From: Paenibacillus dendritiformis
GTDB taxonomy: Bacteria > Bacillota > Bacilli > Paenibacillales > Paenibacillaceae
DNA: 52,422 bases
Direction: 5' to 3'
Assembly (NCBI RefSeq): GCF_015845845.1
Contig: NZ_LDIG01000298.1
Span: forward strand, 1-52,422
Shown here: one piece after another, positions 8,463 through 18,025 of the stretch
Layout of the letters: every line of letters starts with the position of its first letter
Position numbering within the stretch: the first letter of the stretch is position 1
Translations under genes and position numbers: made by a program
Notes under the pieces: generated by a model
The model's input: only the letters and a program-made list of their open reading frames with translations
Database searches by the model: none
What the model was told of the DNA's origin: nothing

Positions 8463-9444
8463 CCTGTTGCCTTTGATTCAGAACGAGACGATCAAAGTGT
8501 TGAGGAAGAAACGCTTCTATGTCATCCTGCTTATCCTTATCATCATTATTCCGGTCTTCACCTACGCACAAATGAAAATTGCGGAAAACAACCGCGAAAA
8601 ATTCCAGCAAGACTGGCGTCTGGAGCTGCAGCAGCGGATTACGGACATTCAGAACTCGCTCGGCAGCGACCGGGTGCCGGAGGAATGGAAGAAGTACCGG
8701 CGCATCGTCCTGCAGCAGCTTCAATATAATCTCGATCACAATATCAATCCGAGCGACCCGAACGGGGTTACCTTTACCCGTACCTTTTTGGACAATGCCG
8801 TCACGCTGTTCATTCCGCTGCTTGTCATGGCGATCGCGAGCGACATCGTGTCCTCCGAACGTTCGACGGGCACGATCAAGATGCTGCTCACCCGGCCGAT
8901 CCGGCGCTGGAAGGTGCTGCTCAGCAAATGGATTGTGCTCATGATGTTCACCGGCATCATCGTATTGTTGACAGCGGTGCTGTCCTATCTTATCTCCGGG
9001 CTCGTCTTCGGTTACGGCGGCTGGACCTACCCGATTTTCACCGGTTTTTCTTTGAGCGGAACGGATGTCAATTTCGAGGCGGTGCATACGGTGCCTTCCT
9101 GGCTCTATATGCTGATGCAGCTCGGACTTGTCTGGTTCTCGAGCATTGTCGTCGCCGCGCTCGGCTTCATGATTTCGGTGCTTGTCCGCAGTACGGCAGC
9201 CAGCATCGTGACACTGATGGCCACCTTGATCGCCGGATCGATTCTATACAATATGGCCTCTTCCTGGCCGACATCGAAATATTTATTCATGATTAACCTG
9301 AAGCTGACGGATTATTTGGCGGGAACCCCGGCTCCCGTGGAAGGGATGACGCTTCCTTTCTCCCTTGCCGTATTAACGGTATGGGGAGCCGCCGGATTGA
9401 TTGTCGCATTCCGCGTCTTTACGAAACAGGATATATTGAATTAG
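8455..9444 (+). CDS. ABC-2 type transporter, permease subunit
   Basis: Starts with TTG at 8455 inside the end of the ATPase gene, with GGAGGGGG upstream. The 329-residue product has a first membrane helix at about residues 20-40, an extracytoplasmic loop of about 80 residues, then five further hydrophobic helices, the layout of ABC-2 permeases of the YhaP/ABC2_membrane_2 type. The conserved stretch ASDIVSSERSTGTIKMLLTRP in the first cytoplasmic loop is characteristic of this family (coupling helix region). Together with the upstream ATPase it should form a membrane exporter. An SGNH hydrolase precedes the pair in the same apparent operon. Confidence 0.88.
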   Translation: MSSLLPLIQNETIKVLRKKRFYVILLILIIIIPVFTYAQMKIAENNREKFQQDWRLELQQRITDIQNSLGSDRVPEEWKKYRRIVLQQLQYNLDHNINPSDPNGVTFTRTFLDNAVTLFIPLLVMAIASDIVSSERSTGTIKMLLTRPIRRWKVLLSKWIVLMMFTGIIVLLTAVLSYLISGLVFGYGGWTYPIFTGFSLSGTDVNFEAVHTVPSWLYMLMQLGLVWFSSIVVAALGFMISVLVRSTAASIVTLMATLIAGSILYNMASSWPTSKYLFMINLKLTDYLAGTPAPVEGMTLPFSLAVLTVWGAAGLIVAFRVFTKQDILN

Positions 9445-9449
9445 AATAT

Positions 9450-9461
9450 ACAAGTACTTGT
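9450..9461. promoter_or_regulatory. Perfect palindrome ACAAGTACTTGT upstream of parE
   Basis: A 12-bp perfect palindrome just after the permease stop, in the 183-base region before parE. It could be a small operator site; no regulator is indicated and chance is possible. Confidence 0.2.
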
Positions 9462-9627
9462 TTCCTTGTTCGTATAGATTTTCGGACAAACTTATCAAGA
9501 ATGCGAAACATCTGTTTGCATCCGGACGATATACATGGTGGGAGTGTTCTCCTTTCCTACGGGTGCGACAGATTTTCTTTTGATTATGACAGATACATTT
9601 GAATGAAGGATTGAAGGAGGAGCTGGA

Positions 9628-11619
9628 ATGGTCGAGCAAATCGATTTGTTCAAACAGCTGCCGGGCAACGAGGGAGCATCGGAGAACCGGAACGGGGAAT
9701 ATGGAGCGGACGATATACAGGTCCTGGAAGGGCTTGTCGCGGTTCGCAAGCGGCCGGGCATGTACATAGGCAGTACGAGTTCCTCGGGTCTGCATCATCT
9801 GGTATGGGAGATTGTGGACAATGCCGTGGACGAGCATTTGGCCAAGTTCTGTTCTCAGATCGATGTAACGATTCATAAGGACCAGTCGGTGACGGTCCGT
9901 GACAACGGGCGCGGCATCCCGACAGGCATGCATAAGACAGGCGTACCGACGCCGCAGGTCGTCTATACGGTGCTGCACGCAGGGGGCAAGTTCGGCGGCG
10001 CGGGCTATAAGAAATCAGGCGGCTTGCACGGAGTCGGCGCTTCGGTAACGAACGCGCTCTCGGAGTGGCTCGAGGTGGAGATTTTCCGGGACGGGCATAT
10101 TCATAGACAGCGCTTCGAATCGTGGACGGATGAAAACGGAACGGAGCATGTCGGGGAACCGGTAACCGGTCTCGAGATTATCGGAAATACGAACAAGACC
10201 GGCACGAAGGTGACCTTCAAGCCGGATGCCAAAGTGTTCCATGGCAACATTCATTTGAGCTATGACAATCTGGCGGAGCGGCTGCAGGAGATCGCTTTCC
10301 TCAATTCTGGCCTGAAGGTCACGCTGAAGGACGAGCGCACCGGCAAGGAGGATACCTTCTACTATGAAGGCGGGGCAAGCGAATTTGTCCGCTTTTTAAA
10401 TGAAGGCAAGAATGTGTTGAGTGAAGTCGTTCATTTCGCGGCAGAGAAAGACGATACGGAAGTAGAGGTCGCGCTCCAGTATAATGACGGCTATACGGAG
10501 ACGATCGCTTCGTTCGTCAACTCGATTCCGACGCGCGGCGGAGGCACCCACGAAACGGGCTTCAAGACCGCCTACACGCGCGTGATGAATGAATACGCGC
10601 GCAAGAACAACCTGCTGAAGGAGAAGGACAAAAATCTCGACGGCAACGACCTGCGCGAAGGCATGATGGCCGTCATCAACGTGAAAATGTCGGATGTCGA
10701 GTTCGTCGGGCAGACGAAGGATCAACTGGGCAGCGCGTCTGCGCGAAGCGCGGTCGATACGGTCGTGTCCGAGCATATGAGCATCTTTCTGGAGGAAAAT
10801 CCGCAGGTTGCCCAGATGCTCGTCAAAAAGGCGATCCAGGCCTCCAAGGCGCGTGAGGCGGCCCGCAAGGCGAGAGAAGATGTGCGCAGCGGCAAGAAGC
10901 GCAGCGAAAGCTCGAACCTGAACGGGAAGCTGACGCCGGCCCAATCGAAGGATTATACGCGCAATGAGCTCTTCATCGTCGAAGGGGACTCGGCGGGCGG
11001 ATCGGCGAAGCAGGGCAGGGATTCGCGCTTTCAGGCGATTTTGCCGCTCAAGGGCAAGCCGTTGAATCCGGAAAAAGCCAAGCTGGCCGACATTTTGAAG
11101 AATGACGAGTACCGCACGATCATTCACGCGATCGGAGCGGGCATCGGCACGGAATTCGAGGCGGAAGAGAGCAACTACGCCAAGATCATTATCATGACCG
11201 ATGCCGATACCGACGGCGCGCACATTCAGGTGCTGCTGCTGACGTTCTTCTACCGTTATATGAAGCCGCTGATCGATCAAGGCAAGGTGTACATTGCGCA
11301 GCCTCCTTTATATAAAATTACGCATAAAAAGGGCAAGCATGTGTCGGTACGCTACGCCTGGTCCGATGAACAGCTAAGCAACTATATGAAGCAGTACGGA
11401 TCGAGCGCCGAGATTCAGCGGTACAAGGGGCTCGGGGAAATGAATCCGGAGCAGCTCTGGGAGACGACGATGGATCCGGAGACCCGCACGCTGCTGCAGG
11501 TTCGCATCGAGGATGCGGCCAAGGCGGAACGCAGAGTGTCGACGCTGATGGGCGACAAGGTGGAGCCGCGCAAGCGCTGGATCGTGGAGAATGTGGATTT
11601 TGCGGAGTTCGAGGAATAG
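9628..11619 (+). CDS. parE: DNA topoisomerase IV subunit B
   Basis: ATPase subunit of the type IIA enzyme that decatenates daughter chromosomes. The 663-residue product has the GHKL ATP-binding motifs (WEIVDNAVDEH near residue 54, DNGRGIP, GGKFGG), the transducer domain, then the TOPRIM domain with EGDSAGGS starting at E452 and the metal-binding TDADTDGAH at 524-532, and the C-terminal YKGLGEMNPEQLWETTMDP block. Choice of ParE over GyrB rests on the adjacency to parC and on the length, lacking extra insertions. GGAGG lies 7 bases before the ATG. parC follows after 15 bases, giving the classic parEC operon. Confidence 0.95.
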   Translation: MVEQIDLFKQLPGNEGASENRNGEYGADDIQVLEGLVAVRKRPGMYIGSTSSSGLHHLVWEIVDNAVDEHLAKFCSQIDVTIHKDQSVTVRDNGRGIPTGMHKTGVPTPQVVYTVLHAGGKFGGAGYKKSGGLHGVGASVTNALSEWLEVEIFRDGHIHRQRFESWTDENGTEHVGEPVTGLEIIGNTNKTGTKVTFKPDAKVFHGNIHLSYDNLAERLQEIAFLNSGLKVTLKDERTGKEDTFYYEGGASEFVRFLNEGKNVLSEVVHFAAEKDDTEVEVALQYNDGYTETIASFVNSIPTRGGGTHETGFKTAYTRVMNEYARKNNLLKEKDKNLDGNDLREGMMAVINVKMSDVEFVGQTKDQLGSASARSAVDTVVSEHMSIFLEENPQVAQMLVKKAIQASKAREAARKAREDVRSGKKRSESSNLNGKLTPAQSKDYTRNELFIVEGDSAGGSAKQGRDSRFQAILPLKGKPLNPEKAKLADILKNDEYRTIIHAIGAGIGTEFEAEESNYAKIIIMTDADTDGAHIQVLLLTFFYRYMKPLIDQGKVYIAQPPLYKITHKKGKHVSVRYAWSDEQLSNYMKQYGSSAEIQRYKGLGEMNPEQLWETTMDPETRTLLQVRIEDAAKAERRVSTLMGDKVEPRKRWIVENVDFAEFEE

Positions 11620-11634
11620 AAAGGTGAGAAACTG

Positions 11635-14082
11635 ATGAGCGTATCGGAACAATTCAAACCAGCGTTTCTGGAAGATGTTGTCGGCGACCGGTTCGGCCGG
11701 TACTCCAAATATATAATCCAGGATCGTGCGATTCCCGATGTCAGGGACGGCCTCAAGCCGGTCCAGCGCCGCATTCTGTATGCGATGTATGAATCCGGCA
11801 ATACGCCGGACAAGCCGTACCGCAAGTCGGCGAAGACCGTCGGGGACGTCATGGGGAACTACCATCCTCACGGGGATGCGTCGATTTATGACGGGATGGT
11901 GCGCATGGCCCAGCCCTGGAAGATGGGGCATGTGCTCGTGGACGGCCACGGCAACTGGGGATCGCAGGATGACGATCCGGCAGCGGCGATGCGGTATACG
12001 GAAGCGCGGCTGTCTTCGATTGCGATGGAGCTGCTGAGAGATATTGAGAAGGATACGGTCCAGTTCCGTCCGAATTTCGATAATACGGATAAGGAGCCTT
12101 CCGTTCTGCCCGCGCGTTTTCCGAACCTGCTTGTGAACGGGGTCAGCGGGATTTCTTCCGGCTTCGCAACCGAGATTCCTACCCACAATTTGCGCGAGAT
12201 CATCGATGCTTGCACCGCGCTGATCGACAAGCCGGCGATGGAACTGGACGATCTGATGCAGATCGTGCATGGGCCGGATTTCCCGACCGGCGGGATTATT
12301 ATGGGGGAAGACGGCATTCGCGATGCGTATCGGACCGGCCGGGGCCGGATTTACATTCGGGCGAAGACGGAGATCGAGGATATCCGCGGCGGCAAGCAGC
12401 AGATCGTCATTACCGAGATTCCGTATCAAGTCGTCAAAGCGCGGCTCGTCACCTCCATGGAGAACATCCGGCTGGAGAAGAAGGTGGACGGCATTGCGGA
12501 GGTTCGGGACGAGAGCGGCCGCGACGGCCTGCGTATCGTCGTCGAGCTGAAGAAGGATGCGGATGCGAACGGAATTCTGAATTATTTGCTGAAAAAGACG
12601 GATCTCCAGATCGTCTACAACTTCAATATGGTCGCGATCGTGAACAAGGCGCCGCAGCAGCTCGGCCTCAAGCCGATGCTGGAGCAGTACATCAGCCATC
12701 AGAAGGAAGTCGTTACGAATCGTACCCGTTACGATCTGAACAAACTGGAGGACCGGGCCCATGTGCTGGAAGGCTTGGTCAAAGCATTGGATATTTTGGA
12801 CGATGTCATTGCGACGATCAAGGGCTCCAAGAACCGTCAGGATGCGCAAGCCAATCTGATGGACAAGTACGGCTTTACGGAGCGGCAAGCCGATGCCATC
12901 CTGACGCTGCAATTATATCGTCTGACCAATCTGGAGCTGACGGCCCTGACGAAGGAGCTTGACGACATCCGGAAAAAAATTACGGAGTTCCGCGCGATAC
13001 TGGACAATGAGCGCAAGCTGCTCTCCGTGATTAAGAAGGAACTGAACGAGATTCGCAATAAATACGGCATCGACAGACGGTCGGTCATTCAGGGCGAGGT
13101 TGAGGAGATTAAGGTCAACCTGGAAGTGATCGTCAATGCCGAGGATGTCATCGTGACCTTATCGAACGAAGGCTACATCAAGCGGACGAGCCTGCTCTCA
13201 TTCACCCGTTCGGGCGGGGAATGGGAAGGCTCCGGCGTGAAGGAAGGCGACTATATCCGCCATGTGTTCGAGGTCAATACGCTGGATCGGCTGCTGCTGT
13301 TCACGCAGCGGGGGCAATACTTTTCCCTGCCGGTTCATCTGCTGCCCGAATTCAAATGGAAGGACAATGGCACGGCGATCGTGAATGTGATTCCGATCGG
13401 GAAGGAAGATCGCATCGTCAGCGTTATTCCGGTCAAATCGTTCGCCGACGAGCACTCCTCCTTGCTGTTCGTCACCAAGCGCGGCCAGGTGAAGCGCACC
13501 TTGCTCAAGGAGTATGAGACGAACCGTTCCGGGGCTATCGCGGCATGCAAGGTAGCGAGCGCCGACGAAGTGCTGACGGTACTGCCGAGCGACGGCTCGC
13601 ATGATCTTATGCTCGTGACGAAGCTCGGGATGTCGATCCGCTTCGCCGAAGAAGAGGTCAGCCTGATGGGACGGGCCGCCGGCGGCGTGCGCGGCATTCA
13701 ACTGAAGGAAGACGATGATGTCGCCGCGGCGCTTCAAGTCATGGGAGACGAAGGAGAAATTACGGTCATGTCGGATCTTGGATGGGGCAAGCGTTCGCTG
13801 CTGCTCGACTATCCGACCCAAGGACGCGGCGGCAAAGGGATCGCCACCTTCGAGTTCAAGGAGGGCAAGCGCGTGAAACCGAACGGAACCCGCCTGATCG
13901 GCGCCTTCTTCAGCAAGACCGCCTATCCGATTACGTTCATTACCGATGCGGGACAGGCCCATACGCTGCTGACCGAACAAGCGCCATTGATGGACCGGAA
14001 GGCGCAAGGCCGCTCTCTCGTGCCTATGGAAAAAGGGGAAGAGATTGCAGCGGCGGTCGTGATCGGCCCGCGCGGCGATTAA
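11635..14082 (+). CDS. parC: DNA topoisomerase IV subunit A
   Basis: Breakage-reunion subunit, 815 residues, with winged-helix/tower domain at the N-terminus (catalytic Tyr121 in RYTEARLSS), a long coiled-coil arm, and a C-terminal beta-pinwheel with repeated blades from about residue 500. Acts with ParE as an A2B2 tetramer on chromosomal DNA. Start ATG has AAAGGTGAG six bases upstream. In the quinolone-contact region the sequence reads [11 protein letters not shown]: the residue matching E. coli ParC Ser80 is Ala82 and that matching Glu84 is Asp86, a noteworthy departure from the usual Ser/Glu pair. The last 4 bases overlap the stop of a convergent small gene on the minus strand. Confidence 0.95.
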   Translation: MSVSEQFKPAFLEDVVGDRFGRYSKYIIQDRAIPDVRDGLKPVQRRILYAMYESGNTPDKPYRKSAKTVGDVMGNYHPHGDASIYDGMVRMAQPWKMGHVLVDGHGNWGSQDDDPAAAMRYTEARLSSIAMELLRDIEKDTVQFRPNFDNTDKEPSVLPARFPNLLVNGVSGISSGFATEIPTHNLREIIDACTALIDKPAMELDDLMQIVHGPDFPTGGIIMGEDGIRDAYRTGRGRIYIRAKTEIEDIRGGKQQIVITEIPYQVVKARLVTSMENIRLEKKVDGIAEVRDESGRDGLRIVVELKKDADANGILNYLLKKTDLQIVYNFNMVAIVNKAPQQLGLKPMLEQYISHQKEVVTNRTRYDLNKLEDRAHVLEGLVKALDILDDVIATIKGSKNRQDAQANLMDKYGFTERQADAILTLQLYRLTNLELTALTKELDDIRKKITEFRAILDNERKLLSVIKKELNEIRNKYGIDRRSVIQGEVEEIKVNLEVIVNAEDVIVTLSNEGYIKRTSLLSFTRSGGEWEGSGVKEGDYIRHVFEVNTLDRLLLFTQRGQYFSLPVHLLPEFKWKDNGTAIVNVIPIGKEDRIVSVIPVKSFADEHSSLLFVTKRGQVKRTLLKEYETNRSGAIAACKVASADEVLTVLPSDGSHDLMLVTKLGMSIRFAEEEVSLMGRAAGGVRGIQLKEDDDVAAALQVMGDEGEITVMSDLGWGKRSLLLDYPTQGRGGKGIATFEFKEGKRVKPNGTRLIGAFFSKTAYPITFITDAGQAHTLLTEQAPLMDRKAQGRSLVPMEKGEEIAAAVVIGPRGD

Positions 14083-14249
14083 TCAAACGGTTTGTGCGGA
14101 GGATGCAGATCATCATGCATTCGGATTATCCATTCTAACAGGACCCGCAGGGGCACCGGTTCATCGAGCCGGTCGACCCACTGCGGGTCTTGCTGCAGGA
14201 ACCCGGCCTTCACGGCCTTGTGGATAAGCTCGTCGTCGGTGAACTTCAT
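14079..14249 (-). CDS. Small uncharacterised protein, 56 residues, convergent with parC
   Basis: An open frame of 56 codons runs on the minus strand from ATG at 14249 to TAA at 14081-14079, where it overlaps the parC stop by 4 bases. GAGGAGGA (minus strand, forward 14256-14263) lies 6 bases before this ATG; a second ATG at 14255 abuts the site and is unlikely. The product starts [16 protein letters not shown] and is rich in acidic and hydrophobic residues without a signal peptide, so it should be a small soluble cytosolic protein. The amphipathic helix pattern, the strong ribosome site and the low proportion of rare residues make it look real. I do not recognise the family and propose no function. 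Confidence 0.6.
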   Translation of the reverse strand: MKFTDDELIHKAVKAGFLQQDPQWVDRLDEPVPLRVLLEWIIRMHDDLHPPHKPFD

Positions 14250-14395
14250 CAGCATTCCTCCTCGCTGCTCGGTATGGAATCAATCGGGACATTCGCCTAT
14301 GCTTTATCTTATGCGCACCGGGCTCGCGGCGTGCCGGATCCGGCCCCGGAGCCGCGCGGGAAAGGGGAACCATGTACGGGAGCGTGGCTGAAATG

Positions 14396-14424
14396 ATGAC
14401 CGCGCGTGGATCATGTGGTATAAT
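14396..14424 (+). promoter_or_regulatory. Promoter of the MarR-family gene (extended -10)
   Basis: ATGACC (14396-14401), a 17-base spacer and a perfect TATAAT (14419-14424) preceded by TGG as an extended -10. It lies 70 bases before the start codon. Confidence 0.6.
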
Positions 14425-14494
14425 TTACTTGTTTTTGGGAATCGGATATTCGCGTAATTGAACTCGGCACGGAGAAAAGGGGGAAGCAGAGGAC

Positions 14495-14953
14495 ATGCAT
14501 GCAACCGAATTTGCCAAGCTATGGTCGAAGTTGTCGAAGGATTACAAGGGAGTAATGGATGAGGCGCTGGCGCCCAGTCTGACGGAAAGCCAGCTCGTCG
14601 TGCTTGAACTGGTGGCGGAGTACGGCAAGGTGAAGCCTTCCGATCTGCTGCCGCACCTGGCGACGACTCCGGCAGCGATTACGACATTGCTCGATCGGAT
14701 GGAGAAGAACGCGCTCATTATGCGTGAACGAGACTCGTCCGATCGGCGAATCGTGTGGATTCAGGCTACCCCGTTCGGAGAACAAGAGATGCGGCGCGGC
14801 ATCGAGATTCGAGAAGCATATTGGAATGATACGCTGCATCGGATCTCCACCCATAATCAGCAGCTGCTCATTTTGTTGCTGGGCAAGCTGGCGAACAAGC
14901 CGGCCGCCCCCGCACCCGATGCGGAGGCGGTAGCGGCCGGGACGAAGCGTTAA
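14495..14953 (+). CDS. MarR-family transcriptional regulator
   Basis: A 152-residue protein with the MarR winged helix-turn-helix: the recognition region PSDLLPHLATTPAAITTLLDRMEKN (about residues 50-75) and the beta-wing with the family hallmark DSSDRR (near residue 85), which contacts the DNA minor groove. The flanking helices form the dimer interface. Such proteins usually repress nearby genes and are released by small molecules or oxidation; there is no Cys to suggest redox sensing. It has its own extended -10 promoter and no co-directional partner, so it may act on a distant target or on itself. Confidence 0.88.
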   Translation: MHATEFAKLWSKLSKDYKGVMDEALAPSLTESQLVVLELVAEYGKVKPSDLLPHLATTPAAITTLLDRMEKNALIMRERDSSDRRIVWIQATPFGEQEMRRGIEIREAYWNDTLHRISTHNQQLLILLLGKLANKPAAPAPDAEAVAAGTKR

Positions 14954-14979
14954 TCCTCGTGATGCCGGGGCCGTTATCG

Positions 14980-16296
14980 TTAGCGGGCCGGCAGTGCCTG
15001 AAGCAGCACCGGCACTTCGGACATGGAGGCGATGTGGCTGGCCGCCCGCTGCTTCATGTTGGACATCTGCTGCCGCTGCCGCTTGGTGAACCGTGTATCC
15101 GTCTTATCCTTTAAGACCGTGGATAACGGAATGACGCTATATTTTCGCTTTTCATGCGGCCCGTTAATGTACACCCAGGTCGGCTCCGCCGATATATCCT
15201 TCAGCTCGATGGTTCCTTCCGGCATATGCTTTTCGATCGTGACGCCGAAGATAACACCGACATCCGTGCCGTCTCCCCGTTGATTCGATATAAAGTTACC
15301 CAAAGAATAAATAATAAGTCCATCCCGGGTCTGGCCGTGCTTATCCTTTACGGTCAACTGCTCATAAGGCTGAAGCACATGCGGGTGCGAGCCAAGAATG
15401 ATGTCCGCTCCGGCTTGGACGAGCTTGCGCGCCAGCCGGACTTGTTCCTTATTCGGATTGGGCTCGTACTCGGTGCCGAAGTGCAGGGCGATGACCACGA
15501 CATCGGCTCCCGCCGAGCGGGTCTTCCGAATATCCTCGATCATGCGCTTTTCGTCAATTAGGGAGACGAGGTACGGCTTATCCTTGGGAAGCGGGATTCC
15601 GTTCGTCCCGTATGTATAAGCAAGAACCCCCATCGATATCCCGTTCTTCTCCATCAATGTCGGCTGCTTGGATTCCCAAAGGGAAGCCGAGATGCCCTTC
15701 GTGACGAATCCGCGATCCTGCAGCACCTCTCTCGTTCGCAGCGCCCCGCGCTCCCGCCGGTCCAATGTATGATTGTTCGCGGCGGTGACGATGTTGAAGC
15801 CGGCGTCCTTCAACGCGTCGGCCAGCTCCGGCGGCGCATTGAACATCGGATAGCCGGTATACACTTTCTCGCTCCCGAGCAAGGGGGTCTCCAGGTTCGC
15901 CCAGCACCAGTCGGCTTCATGCAAAATCGGCTTCACGTTCGTGAAGAACCCGCGGAAATCATATTTGCCGGTCTTCGGATTCAAATAAGCCGGGAACTGC
16001 GGCGAGTGCATCATAATATCGCCCACGGCCAGGAGCCTGCCGCTCAGCGTATACGGTTCGGCTTCAGCAGGGGGCTCTTCGGCTTCCGCCGCGGCGTAAA
16101 TCTCGTCTGTCGACACCGGCACCGCTTCCCCGGCGGTATCCGGGTCCGCCTGTTGCTCCTCTCCGGCCTCCAGCGCGGCTGCCTGGCCCTGATGCGCATG
16201 AGGATTGGAGGCGAGGGGGCCGCAGGCGGTCAGCAGCAGGATGACCACCATGGCGTATATGAATCTCTTGCCGTCTTTCAATCGATATTTGTTCAA
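14980..16296 (-). CDS. CapA-family lipoprotein (poly-gamma-glutamate capsule synthesis type)
   Basis: Starts with TTG at 16296. The N-terminus is a lipoprotein signal with the lipobox LLTAC and lipidated Cys25, so the protein should be anchored outside the membrane. After an acidic linker (about 26-75) comes the PGA_cap metallophosphatase-like domain: AVGDIMMHSP near residue 90, the ANLETPL block, TAANNHTLDRRERG and ILGSHPHVLQPYE, which supply the metal ligands (Asp, Glu, Asn, His). In Bacillus CapA takes part in polyglutamate export or anchoring, but most family members stand alone, as here, without capBC. It begins 36 bases after the pseudouridine synthase gene and may share its transcript. 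Confidence 0.85.
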   Translation of the reverse strand: MNKYRLKDGKRFIYAMVVILLLTACGPLASNPHAHQGQAAALEAGEEQQADPDTAGEAVPVSTDEIYAAAEAEEPPAEAEPYTLSGRLLAVGDIMMHSPQFPAYLNPKTGKYDFRGFFTNVKPILHEADWCWANLETPLLGSEKVYTGYPMFNAPPELADALKDAGFNIVTAANNHTLDRRERGALRTREVLQDRGFVTKGISASLWESKQPTLMEKNGISMGVLAYTYGTNGIPLPKDKPYLVSLIDEKRMIEDIRKTRSAGADVVVIALHFGTEYEPNPNKEQVRLARKLVQAGADIILGSHPHVLQPYEQLTVKDKHGQTRDGLIIYSLGNFISNQRGDGTDVGVIFGVTIEKHMPEGTIELKDISAEPTWVYINGPHEKRKYSVIPLSTVLKDKTDTRFTKRQRQQMSNMKQRAASHIASMSEVPVLLQALPAR

Positions 16297-16332
16297 CGTG
16301 TGCCACTCCCTTCCCTTAAGACCACGGCAGCA

Positions 16333-17031
16333 TCAGCCAAGGATGCTGTCCTTCCATATGGTCCAAGGGTATTCATGAGGCGGGGCGGAATAGAACTCCA
16401 TCTCCGTCTTCGTAACCGGATGGGGGAAGGTCAACCGCCGCGACCATAGCGCGAGCTGCTGGCCCGGCCGATTCAACTCGGCCCCGTATTTTTGATCTCC
16501 GTACAGCGGGCAGCCCAACTGCTTCATCTGGACGCGAATCTGGTGCGGTCTCCCGGTGTGCAGCGCAATCCGGACAAGCGACATGCCTTCGGCGCTCCCG
16601 AGCACGTCATAGTCGAGTACCGCTTCCTTGCCTCCCGCCGTGCCGGGCGGCACGGCGCGGACCGTATTGGTCCGGGCATCCTTGAGCAGCGTATGCTTCA
16701 GGGTGCCCTGCGGGGAAGCCGGAACGCCATGCACGACGGCGATATATTCCTTGCCCAGCTCCCGCTTGCGCACCGTATCCGACAGCCGGGAGGCCGCCTT
16801 CGAGGTCTTCGCGAACACCATCGCGCCGCCTACGGGGCGATCCAGCCGGTGGACGAGGCCGAGGTATACATTGCCCGGCTTGTTGTGGCGTATCTTCAGA
16901 TCCTGTTTGATCGCCGTGAGCATGTCCATATCCCCGGTCTCATCGGCCTGAGACAGCAGGTTCGGCGGCTTCACGACGACGATGACATGATTGTCTTCAT
17001 GCAGGACGTCTATGTTCGGCACCGGATTCAT
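16333..17031 (-). CDS. RluA-family RNA pseudouridine synthase
   Basis: Isomerises uridine to pseudouridine in rRNA or tRNA. The catalytic core reads LVHRLDRPVGGAMVFAKT, with the catalytic Asp of the HRLD motif; the usual TSG after it is VGG here. Other family blocks are KPPNLLSQ, LGKEYIAVVHG and TGRPHQIRVQMKQLGCPLYGD. The S4 domain found in RluD is absent, so it is a compact single-domain enzyme of about 232 residues, and its RNA target cannot be told. The start at 17031 is preferred because it overlaps the upstream stop (ATGA) and leaves the conserved NIDVLHEDNHV block intact; a longer frame reaches 17058 but has no ribosome site. Confidence 0.87.
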   Translation of the reverse strand: MNPVPNIDVLHEDNHVIVVVKPPNLLSQADETGDMDMLTAIKQDLKIRHNKPGNVYLGLVHRLDRPVGGAMVFAKTSKAASRLSDTVRKRELGKEYIAVVHGVPASPQGTLKHTLLKDARTNTVRAVPPGTAGGKEAVLDYDVLGSAEGMSLVRIALHTGRPHQIRVQMKQLGCPLYGDQKYGAELNRPGQQLALWSRRLTFPHPVTKTEMEFYSAPPHEYPWTIWKDSILG

Positions 17032-17891
17032 GCCTCCCAGCGTCCCAGGATGCCGCATGGAAGCACGAGACCCGATTGCGTGATCGGCAGTCCGATCTCG
17101 CCGCTAGAAATTTTTCCTCCGTACCGCTTCTTCATCGTCATGCTGAGCAAATTGCTCAGTACGGACGGGGACAGCCCGGTCGTATACGAGTTGATAAGCA
17201 GGAACAGCGGGTTGTCGGACATGATTTTCATGCAGGAGGCGAGGAACGGGTACAAGCTCTGCTCCAGCTTCCATGTCTCGCCGCCGGGCCCTCTGCCATA
17301 GGATGGAGGGTCCATGATAATGGCGTCGTACTTGTTGCCGCGGCGCTCCTCCCGCTGTACGAATTTGAATACATCATCCGTAATGAAGCGAACCGGCCGG
17401 GAACCGAGGCCGGACAACTGCACATTTTCTTTGGCCCACTGGACCATCCCTTTGGCCGCGTCCACATGGCATACTTCCGCGCCCGCATAAGCGCATGCGA
17501 CGGTAGCGCCGCCCGTGTAGGCGAACAGATTCAGAACTTTAATCGGGCGGTTCGCCTGCGATATTTTCTCCATCATCCAGGCCCAGTTCACCGCTTGCTC
17601 CGGGAAAAGTCCGGTATGCTTGAAGTTGGTCGGGCGGATATGGAACTTCAAGTCGCGGTACTGTATCGACCAGCGTTCCGGAATCGGCTTCTTCATCTCC
17701 CAACTGCCGCCTCCCGAAGAGCTGCGGTGGTAGTGGCCGTGAACCTGGTGCCAATGCTTCGCCTCCCGCTCGATAGGCCATATAATTTGCGGATCCGGGC
17801 GGCGCAGGATGACATCGCCCCATCGTTCCAATTTCTCGCCGCTCCCGGTATCGATGACTTCGTAATCTTGCCAGTCTTTTGCCATATACAT
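17028..17891 (-). CDS. Class I SAM-dependent methyltransferase, RlmI/RlmK-like
   Basis: A Rossmann methyltransferase with motif I VLNLFAYTGGAT, the acidic HVDAAKG at the end of strand 2, and motif IV DPPSYGRGPGGE, the DPPxF/Y type typical of enzymes that methylate cytosine or guanine in rRNA. The N-terminal 100 residues contain the HYHRSSSGGGSWE stretch and the KHTGLFPEQAVNW block seen in relatives of the YccW group, but the PUA domain of RlmI is missing. ATG at 17891 has AAAGGAAG 11 bases upstream; GTG at 17900 or 17924 is possible. It overlaps the pseudouridine synthase by 4 bases, so two RNA-modification enzymes are coupled. Confidence 0.82.
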   Translation of the reverse strand: MYMAKDWQDYEVIDTGSGEKLERWGDVILRRPDPQIIWPIEREAKHWHQVHGHYHRSSSGGGSWEMKKPIPERWSIQYRDLKFHIRPTNFKHTGLFPEQAVNWAWMMEKISQANRPIKVLNLFAYTGGATVACAYAGAEVCHVDAAKGMVQWAKENVQLSGLGSRPVRFITDDVFKFVQREERRGNKYDAIIMDPPSYGRGPGGETWKLEQSLYPFLASCMKIMSDNPLFLLINSYTTGLSPSVLSNLLSMTMKKRYGGKISSGEIGLPITQSGLVLPCGILGRWEA

Positions 17892-17979
17892 ATCGTGCAC
17901 TACTTCCTTTCTGACTTCAGTCACTAAGCGTTATTGTACTATAACCGAACGGCGGGCGCCAGAAAATCCGCATGCAAAC

Positions 17980-17994
17980 ATGCCCGCAGGGCAT
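17980..17994 (-). terminator. Small hairpin between response regulator and methyltransferase
   Basis: ATGCCC and GGGCAT with a 3-base loop, followed on the minus strand by GTTTGC. A weak candidate terminator for the response regulator gene. Confidence 0.3.
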
Positions 17995-18025
17995 CATTGG
18001 CTCCATACGGGCAGTGTCGTCGGTT

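Noticed and set aside
14161-14373. 70-codon minus-strand frame near parC
   Set aside because: Arg/Ala/Pro-rich, without a ribosome site, and overlapping the better supported 56-codon gene in another frame.
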